Shown: positions 28,285 through 38,337 of the stretch, one piece after another
Layout of the letters: the number at the start of each line of letters is the position of its first letter
Numbering within the stretch: position 1 is the first letter of the stretch
Assembly (NCBI GenBank): GCA_016713335.1
Contig: JADJPH010000102.1
Span: 36,845 to 100,844 of the forward strand
Direction of reading: 5' to 3'
Source of the DNA: Candidatus Fredericiella danica
GTDB lineage: Bacteria; Chloroflexota; Anaerolineae; Caldilineales; Caldilineaceae
DNA: 64,000 nt
Notes under the pieces: generated by a model
The model's input: only the letters and a program-made list of their open reading frames with translations
Told to the model about the DNA's origin: nothing
Database searches by the model: none
Translations under genes and position numbers: made by a program

Positions 28285-29049
28285 CTATTTCTCTATGTCT
28301 CTACGTCTCTCTCCCCGTCTCCCTGTCTCCCTGTCTCCCTGTCTCTTTGTCTCTTTGTCTCTTTGTCTCTTTGTCTCTATATCTCCCCCCACCACCACAA
28401 TATACTCCCCCTTCAACCTCTCCCCCTCCCCCAGCCCTGCTCGCAGCGACGACAACGTCCCGCGTTCGACCTTTTCATACAACTTGGTCAGGTCATTCGC
28501 CAGCGCCGCCGGTCGATCACCGTAAACGGCTATCGCATCTTCGAGTAGCGCCGCAAGCCGGTAGGGGCTTTCATAGAAGATCAGCGTATGCGGGGAATCC
28601 TTATCCACCTCAAGAAAGCGCCTGCGTGCGCCTTGCTTGCGCGGTGGAAAACCACGGAAGGTGAAGCTGTGCAGCGGCAGGCCCGAGAGCACGACCGCCA
28701 TGATCAGGCCTGCGGGGCCTGGGAGCATGGTGACGGGAAAGTCAGCGTCGAGACAACGGCGTACAAGCGAGTAACCCGGATCCGAAATGCCGGGCGTACC
28801 GGCATCGGTCACCAGGGCGACATCCCTGCCTTCGCGCAGTAAGCCAAGGATGCGCTCGCCCGCCTTATCTTCGTTATGTTCGTGAAAAGAGATTTGCGGC
28901 TTCGAGATCTCAAAATGCTTGAGCAGGACGCCCGTCGTACGGGTATCCTCACTCGCCACATAGTCCACGGCGCGCAATGTGTCCAGTGCACGCAGGGTAA
29001 TATCGCCGAGATTTCCGATAGGTGTTGCGACGAGATATAACATTGTCAT
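28285..29049 (-). CDS. rsmI: 16S rRNA (cytidine(1402)-2'-O)-methyltransferase
   Basis: Starts MTMLYLVATPIGNLGDITLRA, with SEDTRTTGVLLKHF, VALVTDAGTPGISDPGY and LPGPAGLIMAVVLSGLP, all hallmarks of RsmI (tetrapyrrole-methylase fold; SAM binding). It 2'-O-methylates C1402 of 16S rRNA in the decoding centre. ATG at 29049 overlaps the AOR stop (ATGA); ATG 29043 is the alternative. After EYIVVVGG the usual C-terminus is replaced by ~34 residues of Glu/Thr/Lys/Arg/Gln/Asp repeats encoded by an 8-nt repeat array (GACAAAGA type), so the natural stop has been lost or moved. Confidence 0.92.
   Translation of the reverse strand: MTMLYLVATPIGNLGDITLRALDTLRAVDYVASEDTRTTGVLLKHFEISKPQISFHEHNEDKAGERILGLLREGRDVALVTDAGTPGISDPGYSLVRRCLDADFPVTMLPGPAGLIMAVVLSGLPLHSFTFRGFPPRKQGARRRFLEVDKDSPHTLIFYESPYRLAALLEDAIAVYGDRPAALANDLTKLYEKVERGTLSSLRAGLGEGERLKGEYIVVVGGDIETKRQRDKETKRQGDRETGRRGERRRDIEK
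28290..28385. repeat. 8-nt tandem repeat array (GTCTCCCT / GTCTCTTT)
   Basis: Three copies of GTCTCCCT followed by four of GTCTCTTT, with degenerate flanks. It overlaps the 3' end of rsmI. The same repeat in the other orientation (AAGGAGAC) lies at 39644-39680. Confidence 0.9.
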
Positions 29050-30952
29050 TCGTCCAAATACTTTGCGGCCCAACCGATTCCTAGTTCCTCTAGCCGCTCC
29101 GGAAACGGATTCCCCGTCTCCACATCCCACCCCGCCAACCGATAGTAGAGATCTTTCGCCCACTCGATCTCTTCCTCCGTTACCCGGAGTCCATCGCTCA
29201 CCCCGCCCACCAACGCCTGGTGCAGCCGCTTCGGCAACTTGTCGTCATCACGCGTAAATCCTTCACGGGCGTTGAACACCTTCATCAAATTCACGCGGCG
29301 GGCGCCAATCGTCATCAACTCCTGCACCGTGGTGTCCCAGCCCGTCACGGCATTGACGATTTGCGGAGCAGTGGAGGGCCCGTATAGTTGCCACGTCGCC
29401 CCCCAGTCAAACTGGCAAAAATTCAGCACATCGGTCATGCTCATCCAATACTGGGTGATCAGTGTGAACTCGACTTTTCCGCGCCCAGATCAGTGGCCGG
29501 CACCGGCTTCGTCAGCCCAAGTTCCGCCAACCACCCCAGGCTGCGGTCCCCCGAGTTCTCCTCGTAGGAAGTGTCATGTTCGCTCGACTGGTGATCCGCG
29601 CCAAACGGATTCACAGCATAGATAAGCCCCATGCTGCGCTTGACCTGCGGCATGTGCGCCGGCGCCTCGCTGCCCTTCACGGTGATCAGCCGATCCTCTG
29701 ACCCACGCCCGATCTTTGCAGCCGCGCGCGCGGACCCCTCCGCCAGGAGCGCCCCAAGGTTGCCGCGCCGGAATGCCAGCGCCTCCAGCGCCTGTAACAT
29801 GGCGTCTGCATCGCCAAAACGCAATGTCAGCCCATCGGTGTCGTCGAGCGGGAGGATGCCATCCTCAAAGCATTCCATCGCCCAGGCAATCGTAGCGCCG
29901 GCACTAATCGTGTCCAGCCCGTAGTCGTTGCAAAGCGCATTGGCCTTGGCGACAGCGTTGAGATCTTTCACCGCACAATAAGAGCCAAACGTAGCGAGCG
30001 TTTCATATTCCGGTCCCCCCAGTTCGCGCTTCACCTGATACTTGTCGTCGGTCTCCACCTCCCGCTTACAGCGGACAACGCACGCATAACAGGTGTTGCG
30101 ATCCACCAGGATCGTTTCGGCCAGCCGTTCTCCGGAAATCGCCTCTGCGTCTTCAAAGGTGCCACTTGTATAGTTGCGTGTCGGCAGACCGCCGGCGAAC
30201 TCCTGCGCCATCACCGTGGCCGCCGTCCCCAGATCGCGGAGTTCTTCCATGCCCCGATTGGTCTTGAGTTCCGTCGCACCCAGTGACGCCACACTTTTCA
30301 CCATCTTCGCGTCTGCCACGGCCGGTCGCTGGGAGCCACGTACGGCAATGGCCTTGAGGTTCTTTGACCCCATCACTGCGCCCAACCCCGTCCGGCCAAA
30401 CGCCCGGTTCCGCATATTGATAATCGCCGCCATCCGGGCCAGATTCTCGCCCGCCTGGCCACAACAGGTGACCTCGATCTTGTCGTCGCCCAGCTCTTCT
30501 CGGATGCGCGTCTCGGTATCCCACGCACCAAGCCCCCACAGTTCGGAAGCATCGCGCAGTTCTGGGGCGCCATCTTTGATCCACAGATAAACTGGTCGCT
30601 CCGCCTTGCCCAGGAACACAAGCCCATCGAAACCACTGTTCTTGAGTTCAGCAGGGAAAAAACCGCCTGCCTGCGAGTCGCCGATCGCACCGGTCAATGG
30701 CGACTTCGCGTTGGCCGTCATCCGGCTCTGCCCGGAGAACGGCACGCCGGTGATGACACTGAGCATAATCGTCAACACATTTTCGGGGCCAAGTGGGTCT
30801 GCGCCACGCGGCAGATGCTTGAGAATATAATGCATGCCGAAATTTGCGCCACCCATATAAGTGCGATAGAAGGCAGCGTCGGGCTCGTCGATCACAAGTT
30901 GGCGTGCAGTCAAATCGGCAATCAGAATCTTGCCGTGGTAACCGTAAGGCAT
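29046..30952 (-). CDS. Tungsten-containing aldehyde:ferredoxin oxidoreductase (AOR family)
   Basis: ATG 30952 with GGAG upstream. The joined protein of ~635 aa shows AOR features: MGGANFGMHYILKHLP, GRTGLGAVMGSKNLKAIAVRG (tungstopterin binding), the [4Fe-4S] motif CYACVVRCKR and DYGLDTISAGATIAW, with a last candidate Cys in LNFCQFDWG. A frame change near 29475 joins the two parts. AOR enzymes oxidise aldehydes to acids with ferredoxin. Which aldehyde is not predictable. Its presence points to anaerobic or facultative metabolism. It overlaps rsmI by four bases; no pterin-synthesis genes lie nearby. Confidence 0.9.
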
Positions 30953-30991
30953 CAGGACTCCAGATTCGAATTCAAGGATCAGAAGGAATGG

Positions 30992-31422
30992 CTATTGACC
31001 GCAGGCAAGCCCAGTTCTTGCCTCGTCAAGCGCCGCAACAATGGTATTAGCGCCGGTTTGAATGGCAATCGCAGCGTCGCCGAGCGTCTGCTGGTTCATG
31101 GCGCCATCGATCGTTTGGCTCAGATTGGCATAGGAACTGAGGGCGCCGGTGATTTGCTCAGATTGTAGCACCTCATTGGCGCGGCGCAGCGCCTCCGCCA
31201 GTCGATCAACGCCCTGCTTGCGGGCGCAGATCTTCGACGCGTATTTGCGTCGACAGCCGCCAGTCCGGCTGCGCTGTCACGCAGCGCAGCCAACGCGCTG
31301 CACGCAGGCGATTTCAGATCGATGTTGCTCGGCGGCTCCACCGTGCAACCCGCAAGCATGAAGAGCGCTATGCTTGCCAGTAATAAGCACCACCAACGAA
31401 TCTGGCCCCAAGAGGTGTGCAT
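30992..31422 (-). CDS. Small helical lipoprotein of unknown function
   Basis: ATG 31422 has AAGGAG upstream. Type II signal peptide with lipobox LAGC (near residue 22). The mature part begins TVEPPSNIDLKSPACSALAA and, after a frame change near 31240, continues KICARKQGVDRLAEALRRAN to the end ALDEARTGLACGQ at 30992, giving ~143 aa. It is Ala-rich and helical with a few Cys. Not recognised as a known family. It is followed 39 nt later by the AOR gene on the same strand. Confidence 0.6.
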
Positions 31423-31459
31423 CTTTCGAACTCCTTTCAATTCGGGTCGCCAAGCGGCA

Positions 31460-34400
31460 CTATCGATTCCCGGCGCTGGCCGCGCTCCGCTCACCGATCT
31501 CTGCACCAATGCGCAGCAGGATGTCACGCAAGTTCTCCAGCTTCACCGGCTTGCTGATGAAGTCGTCCATCCCCGCGGCCAGACACGCTTCCTGGTCTTC
31601 AATCGTCGCTGCGGCCGTCATCGCGACGATGACCGGCCGTGCTGCCGAGTGCGCCTGGCTGCGAATATGCCGTGTCGCTTCCAACCCATCCAACTCAGGC
31701 ATGTGCATATCCATGAAAACCAGATCGTATTCCTGGCGCGCAACCGCATGGAGCACTTCCCGGCCATTGGCAACGACATCGGCCTGATAGCCAAACCGTT
31801 CCAACATACGAACGGCCACACGCTGATTGATCACATTGTCTTCCGCCAATAGGATCCGTAGCGGTAGCCGGTGCGCCGTCGCACCATCTTGTGCTGCAAG
31901 CATCTGTGGTACGGACGCTTCGCTCTCGCGTGTTTTTAGGACCCGACGCAGCACGGCGCGCAGCGCGCCGCGCCGGATCGGCTTGGCAAGGCGATCCGCA
32001 AATAGCTTGCCTTCTGCGAGTTGCGCCGGCTCGGCCCCAAGCGAGGTCAACAGGATCAGGGGTAGTTCCACCGGACCGGATAGGTCGCCACGCAAACGCG
32101 TGGCAAACTCAACGCCATCGACGCGCGGCATGTGCATATCTACCAACGCGATGTCGGCCAACCCAGGTCCACCCTGTAACCATGAAAGCGCCGCAGAGGC
32201 AGAATCCACAGCATACGTTGTCATTTCCCAACTACGCAGCAAATCCTCTAGCATTGCCCGTGTCGTAGCGGAATCATCGACAATGAGGACACGCCTGCCG
32301 GCAAACTCATGCACTTTTTCAACCGTGATCTCCGCGTGATCGATTGCGGCAATCACAGTGAAATGAAAGGTGGCCCCCTGGCCAAACACGCTGTCAACCC
32401 ACATCCGGCCACCCATTTGTTCGGCAAGCCGGCGACTGATCGCCAGCCCCAACCCTGTACCGCCATAGCGCCGCGAGGTCGACGCATCCACCTGAAAGAA
32501 TGGGCGAAACAACCGATCCAGGCCATCCTCAGATATGCCGATCCCCGTATCACGAATTGCGAAATGCAACCTCTGCAAATCACCTTCCATGGCGGCATCG
32601 ACGAATACAAATATCTCGCCGCTTTCAGTAAACTTCACTGCATTGCCAACCAGATTCACAAGAATCTGTCGCAGCCGGGCCATATCTCCGACCACATGGT
32701 CAGCCACCGCCGGGTCGATTCCAAACACAAGTTCGATGTTCTTTTCCGCTGCCCTGCGCGCAAAAAGATCAAGCGATTCTTCAACGCATTGGGTGACAGA
32801 GAAGGATCGCTCCTCCAGTTCAAGATGACCCGATTCAATTTTCGAAAAATCCAGGACATCATTGATCACCGACAGCAGGACATCGCCGCTCGTCCTGACC
32901 GTCTCGACGTATTCGTATTGGCCCGGACTCAGGGGTGTATCGAGGAGCAGGCTCGTCATGCCAATCACCGCATTCATCGGGGTGCGCAGTTCATGGCTCA
33001 TGTTGGCAAGGAATGCCGACTTGGCACGATTCGCCGCTTCAGCCGTTTCCTTCGCCTGCTGCATCGCCGCAAAAAGCCGGGCGTTTTCGATTGCGATCGC
33101 GGCCTGATCGGCAAATGCTTGCAGGCGCTCTGCATGCACCTCGGTATAAAACCCTGGTTGCGCGCTATCGACGGATAGAAAGCCAATGACACGGCCTCGA
33201 CTCTGGATCGGCGCACCGAGATAGCCGCGGATCCAGGCGGATTCGGCCAATGTCACCCAACTGGGCTCCTGTGCCGTGTCCGGCACGATCGTCGGCCGGA
33301 GCGTTTCCACCATCACCCTGATGTTTGCGGTCTCACTGAGACGCAATGTTTGCGCCAGGATCCAGGCTGCGTCGGATCCGCGTAACTCGTAGCCCGACAG
33401 CCGGGCAAACCGAACTGTGTCGTCGTCATCATCAATCAGCATCACGTTAGAAGCATCGTGCGGGATCACGCGTTCCAGGTTCGCCAGGATGCGATCGAGG
33501 ACATTATCCAGATCCAGCGTGCGCGAAAGCGCATTGGCGGTGTCGCGCAACGCCTCCGCAAACGCGCGCTGTTCGCGCTCTGCCGCCTCGGCGCGCCGGC
33601 GCTCTGCCAGCTCCTTCTGCGTAGCGGCGATCAACTGGGAAGTATGCAACGCCTGGCTGGCTGCGCGCGCGACACTTTGCACCAGCCGGATATCAGCATC
33701 AGAAAACTTGTGATGGACAAATGAGTCAACGCCAATCGTGCCGACAACCGCGTCCTTCACAAAAAGCGGCGCCAGCAGTATCGAGTGCACATGCCGCGCC
33801 GCCATCAACGCCCGCACGGGCGCCATGCGTGGATCGCCAGCCACATCTTCGACTGCCAATGGTTGCCGCTCGGTGAAGACATATTCCGAGGCAGGGTTGC
33901 CGCGCAGTGGAATCTTTTTGCCAACTACACTGATCGCGTCGGGGGGCGCCACTTCCGCCACAAGATGCAGCCATTCGCCAGACTCGTCCAGGATGGCGAT
34001 CCCCCCTTGTGGCATGCCAAAGTAATCGGCGAGATCGGCGCAGATTGATTGCAGTGCATGATCGAGGTCAAGGCTTGCCGCATGCGAGATCACGCGATTC
34101 AGCAGTGCAGACTCCTGCAACTGCCGGCGGAGATCCGCTGCGACCTGCTCGCGTGCACTGATCTGCTGTTGCGCTGCATCATACAACTGCGCGTTTTCGA
34201 TAGCGATGGCAGCCTGATGGGCAAATGCCTGCAGCCGCGTGGCATGGAGCCGATTAAAAAAGTGCGGGCGTGTGCTCTCCAGCGTCAGGAAGCCAAGCAG
34301 TCGCCCCTTGCTGATGATCGGCGCCCCGAGAAAACTGCGAATCCACTGGACATCCGGAAACACAACCCACTCAGGGTCCAGGGTCGTGTCGTCAATGACC

Positions 34401-34715
34401 AGTGCGGCACGCCGCTCTGCCATCCGGCGCAGGTTCGCGACTTCAGCAAGGGAAATTTCCATGTTGTACGCGCGTGATACATCCGGCATGAAGCGCTCAT
34501 AACCGGTCGAACGGACCATGCGCGCAGACTGTCCGGTATCATCGATCAAGAGAATCGACGCTGTGTCGTGGGGCACGACGCGCCCCACGCTCGCCAAAAT
34601 CCGATCAAAGACCTCGTTCAGATCAAGCGTTTCAGTGAGGGGTGTCGACCGTGGCGCGCAATGCCTCGGCAAAGATGCGGTGCTCTCCGCCTGGGGTCCG
34701 TCCGGTTCTTCGCAT
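31460..34715 (-). CDS. Hybrid sensor kinase: three GAF, HisKA, HATPase, two receivers
   Basis: About 1085 aa. ATG 34715 leads to RIFAEALRATVD, then a one-base frame change near 34640 into LTETLDLNEVFDRILASVGR. Domains in order, approximately: GAF 20-180, GAF 195-360, GAF 390-545, HisKA 560-625 with phospho-His in ANMSHELRTPMNAVIG, HATPase 670-790 (GVGD-type boxes, GLGLAISRRLAEQMGG), receiver 800-920 with Asp in DIALVDMHMPRVDG, and receiver 945-1065 with Asp in LVFMDMHMPELDG. No membrane segments, so it senses an internal signal. The N-terminal GAFs share LTETLDLNEV/SRTLDLDNVL phrases, suggesting duplication. No regulator gene is adjacent. Confidence 0.9.
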
Positions 34716-34768
34716 TATGGCAATTCACACTGTCCCTAGAACGAGCGCTCCTAGTGTACACTCACGTT

Positions 34769-35359
34769 TCAGGCCGTCACAGTGCCCTTCGTGCTCGGCA
34801 CCCCGTGGCGCCGTGGATCGAGGGTTGTCGCGGCATCGAGCGCCCGTCCGCATGCCTTGAAGAGCGCTTCCACCTTATGATGGTCGTTGCGCCCGTACAT
34901 TACCTTGGCGTGGACGTTCATCCGCCCGTTCATCGCCAGCGCTTCGAACAGATGAAAGATCAGGTCGGTGCCCAATTGCCCCAGCCGCGGAGTTGCGAAC
35001 TCGGCATCAAAGACCGTATAGGCTCTCCCGCCCAGATCGACTGCCACCAGCGCAAGCGCCTCATCCATCGGGACAAAGCTATGCGCCGTGCGCACGATCC
35101 CACGTCGATCACCTAGCGCCTGGTCAAACGCCTTACCCAGACAAATCATCACATCCTCTGCCGTGTGGTGTTCATCGATGTGCAGATCACCCTTCGCCTG
35201 CACTTCCAGGTCAAATAAGCCATGCCCCGCAAAGAGCGTGAGCATATGATCCAGGAAACCGACGCCCGTGTTGAGATTGGCGCGCCCCTGGCCATCGACA
35301 TCAAGCTTGAGACGAATCTGCGTCTCCGCAGTAGACCGTTCGATCGTCGCGCTTCGCAT
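34769..35359 (-). CDS. hisB: Imidazoleglycerol-phosphate dehydratase
   Basis: 196 aa, full length. Metal-binding signatures HIDEHHTAEDVMICLG and YGRNDHHKVEALFKA, with GVGFLDHMLTLFAGH near the N-terminus, identify IGPD, which converts imidazoleglycerol phosphate to imidazoleacetol phosphate in histidine synthesis. ATG at 35359 has GGAAG upstream. It stands apart from hisC (38338) and hisD (42020) on the same strand, with an ABC transporter and a nucleotidase gene between them. Confidence 0.97.
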   Translation of the reverse strand: MRSATIERSTAETQIRLKLDVDGQGRANLNTGVGFLDHMLTLFAGHGLFDLEVQAKGDLHIDEHHTAEDVMICLGKAFDQALGDRRGIVRTAHSFVPMDEALALVAVDLGGRAYTVFDAEFATPRLGQLGTDLIFHLFEALAMNGRMNVHAKVMYGRNDHHKVEALFKACGRALDAATTLDPRRHGVPSTKGTVTA

Positions 35360-35617
35360 GTAGCTTCCAACTTCAAATAGTGATTGTTACGACCTGCAAA
35401 CATTGACTCTAAATGACGCTTCTTACCACTCTAGCACAGAGGAACACGCCCCGCAATAGAAACCGTAAGGAAATGCTTTTCTCCGCATGATCGAGTACGC
35501 GGTAGAATATGGATAGTGCACCGAGCGACGGCGCTCCCGTGTACACCTGGCAAGGCAGCCTCTACGCGCACCGTTCTGCTGAAATCACCCATTGGACGAC
35601 CAAAAGGACTACAACCT

Positions 35618-36628
35618 ATGTCTTCGCGCAAGCTGTTCATCCTGATCCTGACCACCGTGCTGTTACTACTCAGCGCCTGTGCGGCGCCCGTACCCGCAGC
35701 GCCTGCCAACGCGCCGGCTGACGCTGCCGCACCTGCCGCCGCCCAGGTGGTGCGCATCGGTACGCAACCTTGGATCGGCTATGGCCCCTGGTGGATCGCC
35801 AAAGACCAGGGCATCTTCGAGAAGTACGGCATCCAACCCGAACTGGTGGATTTTGTCCAGGACACCGAAGTCAACGCTGCGTTCGCCTCCGGCAACATGG
35901 ACGTCGCTAACCTCGCGACACATACGGCGATCAAGTTGTTGGCCAACGGCGTTGAGCTGCGCACCGTGCTTCTGGAAGACGCCTCCACGACCGCGGATGC
36001 CGTCCTCGCAGCCCCCGAAATTACCACAATTGCCGATCTGAAGGGCAAGAAAGTGGCCTATGAAGAGGGTTCGACAAGCGACTTACTGCTAAATTATGCG
36101 CTCGCCGAGGCGGGCATGAGCCTCGCTGATATTCAAGCCGCCCCAATGCCGCCGCCGACGCAGGCTCGGCCCTCATCGCCGGTCAGGTCGATGCCGCCGT
36201 CACCTATGAACCCTACATCTCGGCCGCCATCGCCCAGAATAACCAGATCAAGCCGATCTACACCGCGGCAGCGAAACCCGGTCTGATCTCCGACGTGCTG
36301 GCAGTACGTACGCAATTCGCCCAGGAGAATCCCGAAACGATGAAGAAACTACTCCAGGTCTGGGATGAGGCGCTTGCGTATCTGAACGAAAACCCGGACC
36401 AGGGCGCGATCATCGCCACGGCAGTGGGCAGCAGCGCGGAAGAACTGGCAACGGCATTTGACGGCGTCCATCTATTCGCTGGCAGATAACCGCACGGAGC
36501 TGGCCTCAGCCGACGGGGCCTTTGCCAAGACGCTGGGCGACGTTCAGAACGTCGCAATTGCGATCGGATTGATCGAGCAACCCGTGGACCTGGCGCAACT
36601 GATCGACGCTGCCTATCTCGGCCAATGA
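35618..36628 (+). CDS. ABC transporter substrate-binding lipoprotein (SsuA/TauA/NMT1-like)
   Basis: ATG 35618, with AAGGA upstream. Lipobox LSAC near residue 20, then an Ala/Pro linker and a type II periplasmic-binding fold of the NMT1/SsuA group: RIGTQPWIGYGPWWIAKDQG, FVQDTEVNAAFASGNMDVAN, DLKGKKVAYEEGSTSDLLLN. Frame changes near 36150 (to AGQVDAAVTYEPYISAAIAQ) and near 36475 (to YSLADNRTELASADGAF) are needed; the end is DAAYLGQ. It binds a small ligand such as a sulfonate, nitrate, taurine or pyrimidine; the family alone does not tell which. It is followed by its permease and ATPase. Confidence 0.88.
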
Positions 36629-37493
36629 GTCAGGAAGCCAAGATCGAAGCGCGCAGAATTCAGGGCGGCCGGCGGTTGTCCGGCCGCCCCTACGAGCGCA
36701 GCCTACCCCGCTGCTCGAACTTCGCAAAGAGGTGCCCCGCACTCACTATGTGGGCGCGGGCGCCGCTCTAATCGCGTTCGTCCTGGCGGCCTGGGCCGTG
36801 GCTACACTCACCGGCACAATCGCACCGCTCTTCCTACCCTCGCCCCAGGCAGTAGGCGCCGAACTGGTCGACCAAATCCAAAGTGGCGACTTCTGGCGTG
36901 ACTTGTGGGCAAGCATCTACCGCATCAGCGTCGGCTGGTTCATCTCCACCCTCTTTGCCGTGCCGATCGGGATCCTGATGGGCAACTTCCACCTGATCGA
37001 AGGAATGCTAGAACCGCTGGTTGATCTGGTCCGCTATATGCCGGCTGTGGCGTTTGTCCCGCTTACCATTCTCTGGCTCGGCGTCGACGACCCGCAGAAG
37101 TTCGCCATCCTCTTCATCGGCGTCTTCTTTCAAGAAGTCCTGCTGATCATGGACAACGTCAAAAACGTCCCACGTGACCTGATCCAGGTAAGCTACACCC
37201 TCGGTCTGACCAAGTGGGAAATCCTGCGCGACGTCGTGCTGCGCTATGCTATGCCCGGCATCTGGGACACCTTTCGCATCACCATCGGCTGGGCCTGGAC
37301 CTACCTGGTCGTGGCAGAACTCGTCGCGGCGAACGTGGGCCTCGGTTATCGCATCATGCGAGCCCAACGATTCCTGGAAACTGAACAGATCATTCTTGGG
37401 ATTCTCGTCATCGGTGTCCTTGGCCTGGCCACTGACTACTTCTTCAAATGGACGTACAAACGACTCTTCCCATGGGCGAAGCAGGCACATTGA
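36625..37493 (+). CDS. ABC transporter permease (SsuC/TauC-like)
   Basis: The open frame from GTG 36732 encodes VPRTHYVGAGAALIAFVLAA and five to six membrane helices, with the EAA loop LIQVSYTLGLTKWEILRDVV typical of BPD_transp_1 permeases. An ATG at 36625 overlaps the TGA of the binding-protein gene (ATGA), which would be the natural start. Reaching the long frame from there needs a frame change, and the stretch between contains a REP-like hairpin (36663-36689), so the N-terminus may be disrupted. It forms the membrane channel of the importer. Confidence 0.85.
36663..36689. repeat. REP-like hairpin inside the permease 5' region
   Basis: GGGCGGCCGG and CCGGCCGCCC make a 10-bp GC stem with a 7-nt loop, followed by CCTACGAGCG. 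This resembles the dispersed palindromes of the GGGGCGGCC...CCTACG type often seen between genes. Here it lies between the coupled start codon and the conserved part of the permease. Confidence 0.6.
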
Positions 37494-38265
37494 GTACAGC
37501 GCCCAAGCTGCGCGCAGAACATGTTTGGAAAATCTTCAACGCCGGCGCACGTGAAGTCGTTGCGCTCGAAGATCTATCGCTGACGGTTGGCGACAACGAA
37601 TTCGTGTCGCTCGTCGGCCCGTCAGGCTGTGGCAAGTCCACCTTGCTAATGATGGCTGCCGGGCTGGAGTCGATCAGCGCCGGCGAAATCTACTTCGATG
37701 ACAGACCCATCCTGGGTCCTGGCCCCGATCGCGGCGTTGTCTTCCAAAGTTATACGTTGTTTCCATGGTTGACGGTCGAGGCGAATATCCGCTTTGCCCT
37801 TAAGAAGTCAGGAATGAAAAGACAAGCCAGGACGCACTGGTGGAGGAACAGATTCGCCAGGTTGGGCTCGTTGGTTTTGAACAGGCCTATCCGAATCAAC
37901 TCTCGGGCGGTATGCGCCAACGTGTGGCCATTGCACGGGCGCTGGTCTATAAACCGCAGATGTTGCTGATGGATGAACCCTTCGGCGCTCGAGCGCAAAC
38001 GCGCCTGCAGATGCAGGAACTGTTGCTTAACGTCTGGCAGGCGCATCGCACAACCGTACTCTTTATCACGCACGACGTAGAAGAGGCGCTTCTACTTTCG
38101 GATCGCGTCTACGTGATGACGGCACGACCAGGGCGTATTCGCGCCGAGATAATGGTCGATTTGCCACGCCCGCGCGCATTGCTCGACACGGAATCCGATC
38201 CCCATTTTGCGGAGCTGCGACGCACTGTGCTGCGGTTGATCCGCGAACAGGCGGTCACCGCTTAG
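37448..38265 (+). CDS. ABC transporter ATP-binding protein (SsuB/TauB-like)
   Basis: Walker A GPSGCGKST, Q-loop VVFQSYTLFPW, signature LSGGMRQRVAIARAL, Walker B MLLMDEPFGA and switch His in LFITHDVEEALLLSD. One frame change near 37825 joins FALKKSGM to the ALVEEQIRQVGLVGFEQ part. The D-loop reads GARAQTR where the family has GALDAQTR, so one codon and the Asp are missing; this may be a further sequencing error. The start is unclear: ATG 37448, ATG 37472 or TTG 37490, the last overlapping the permease stop. It drives import by the preceding two proteins. Confidence 0.9.
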
Positions 38266-38337
38266 CCCGAGGTGTGGTCCACATCTCTGGGTTGTACCCA
38301 CGGCGCCTAGGGACAGCGTCATTCTGAAATATCCACG

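Noticed and set aside
35440..35617. Possible TPP riboswitch ahead of the NMT1-like binding protein
   Set aside because: TGCTGAAAT and ACCC-like words occur, but the conserved P2-P5 cores are not in order.
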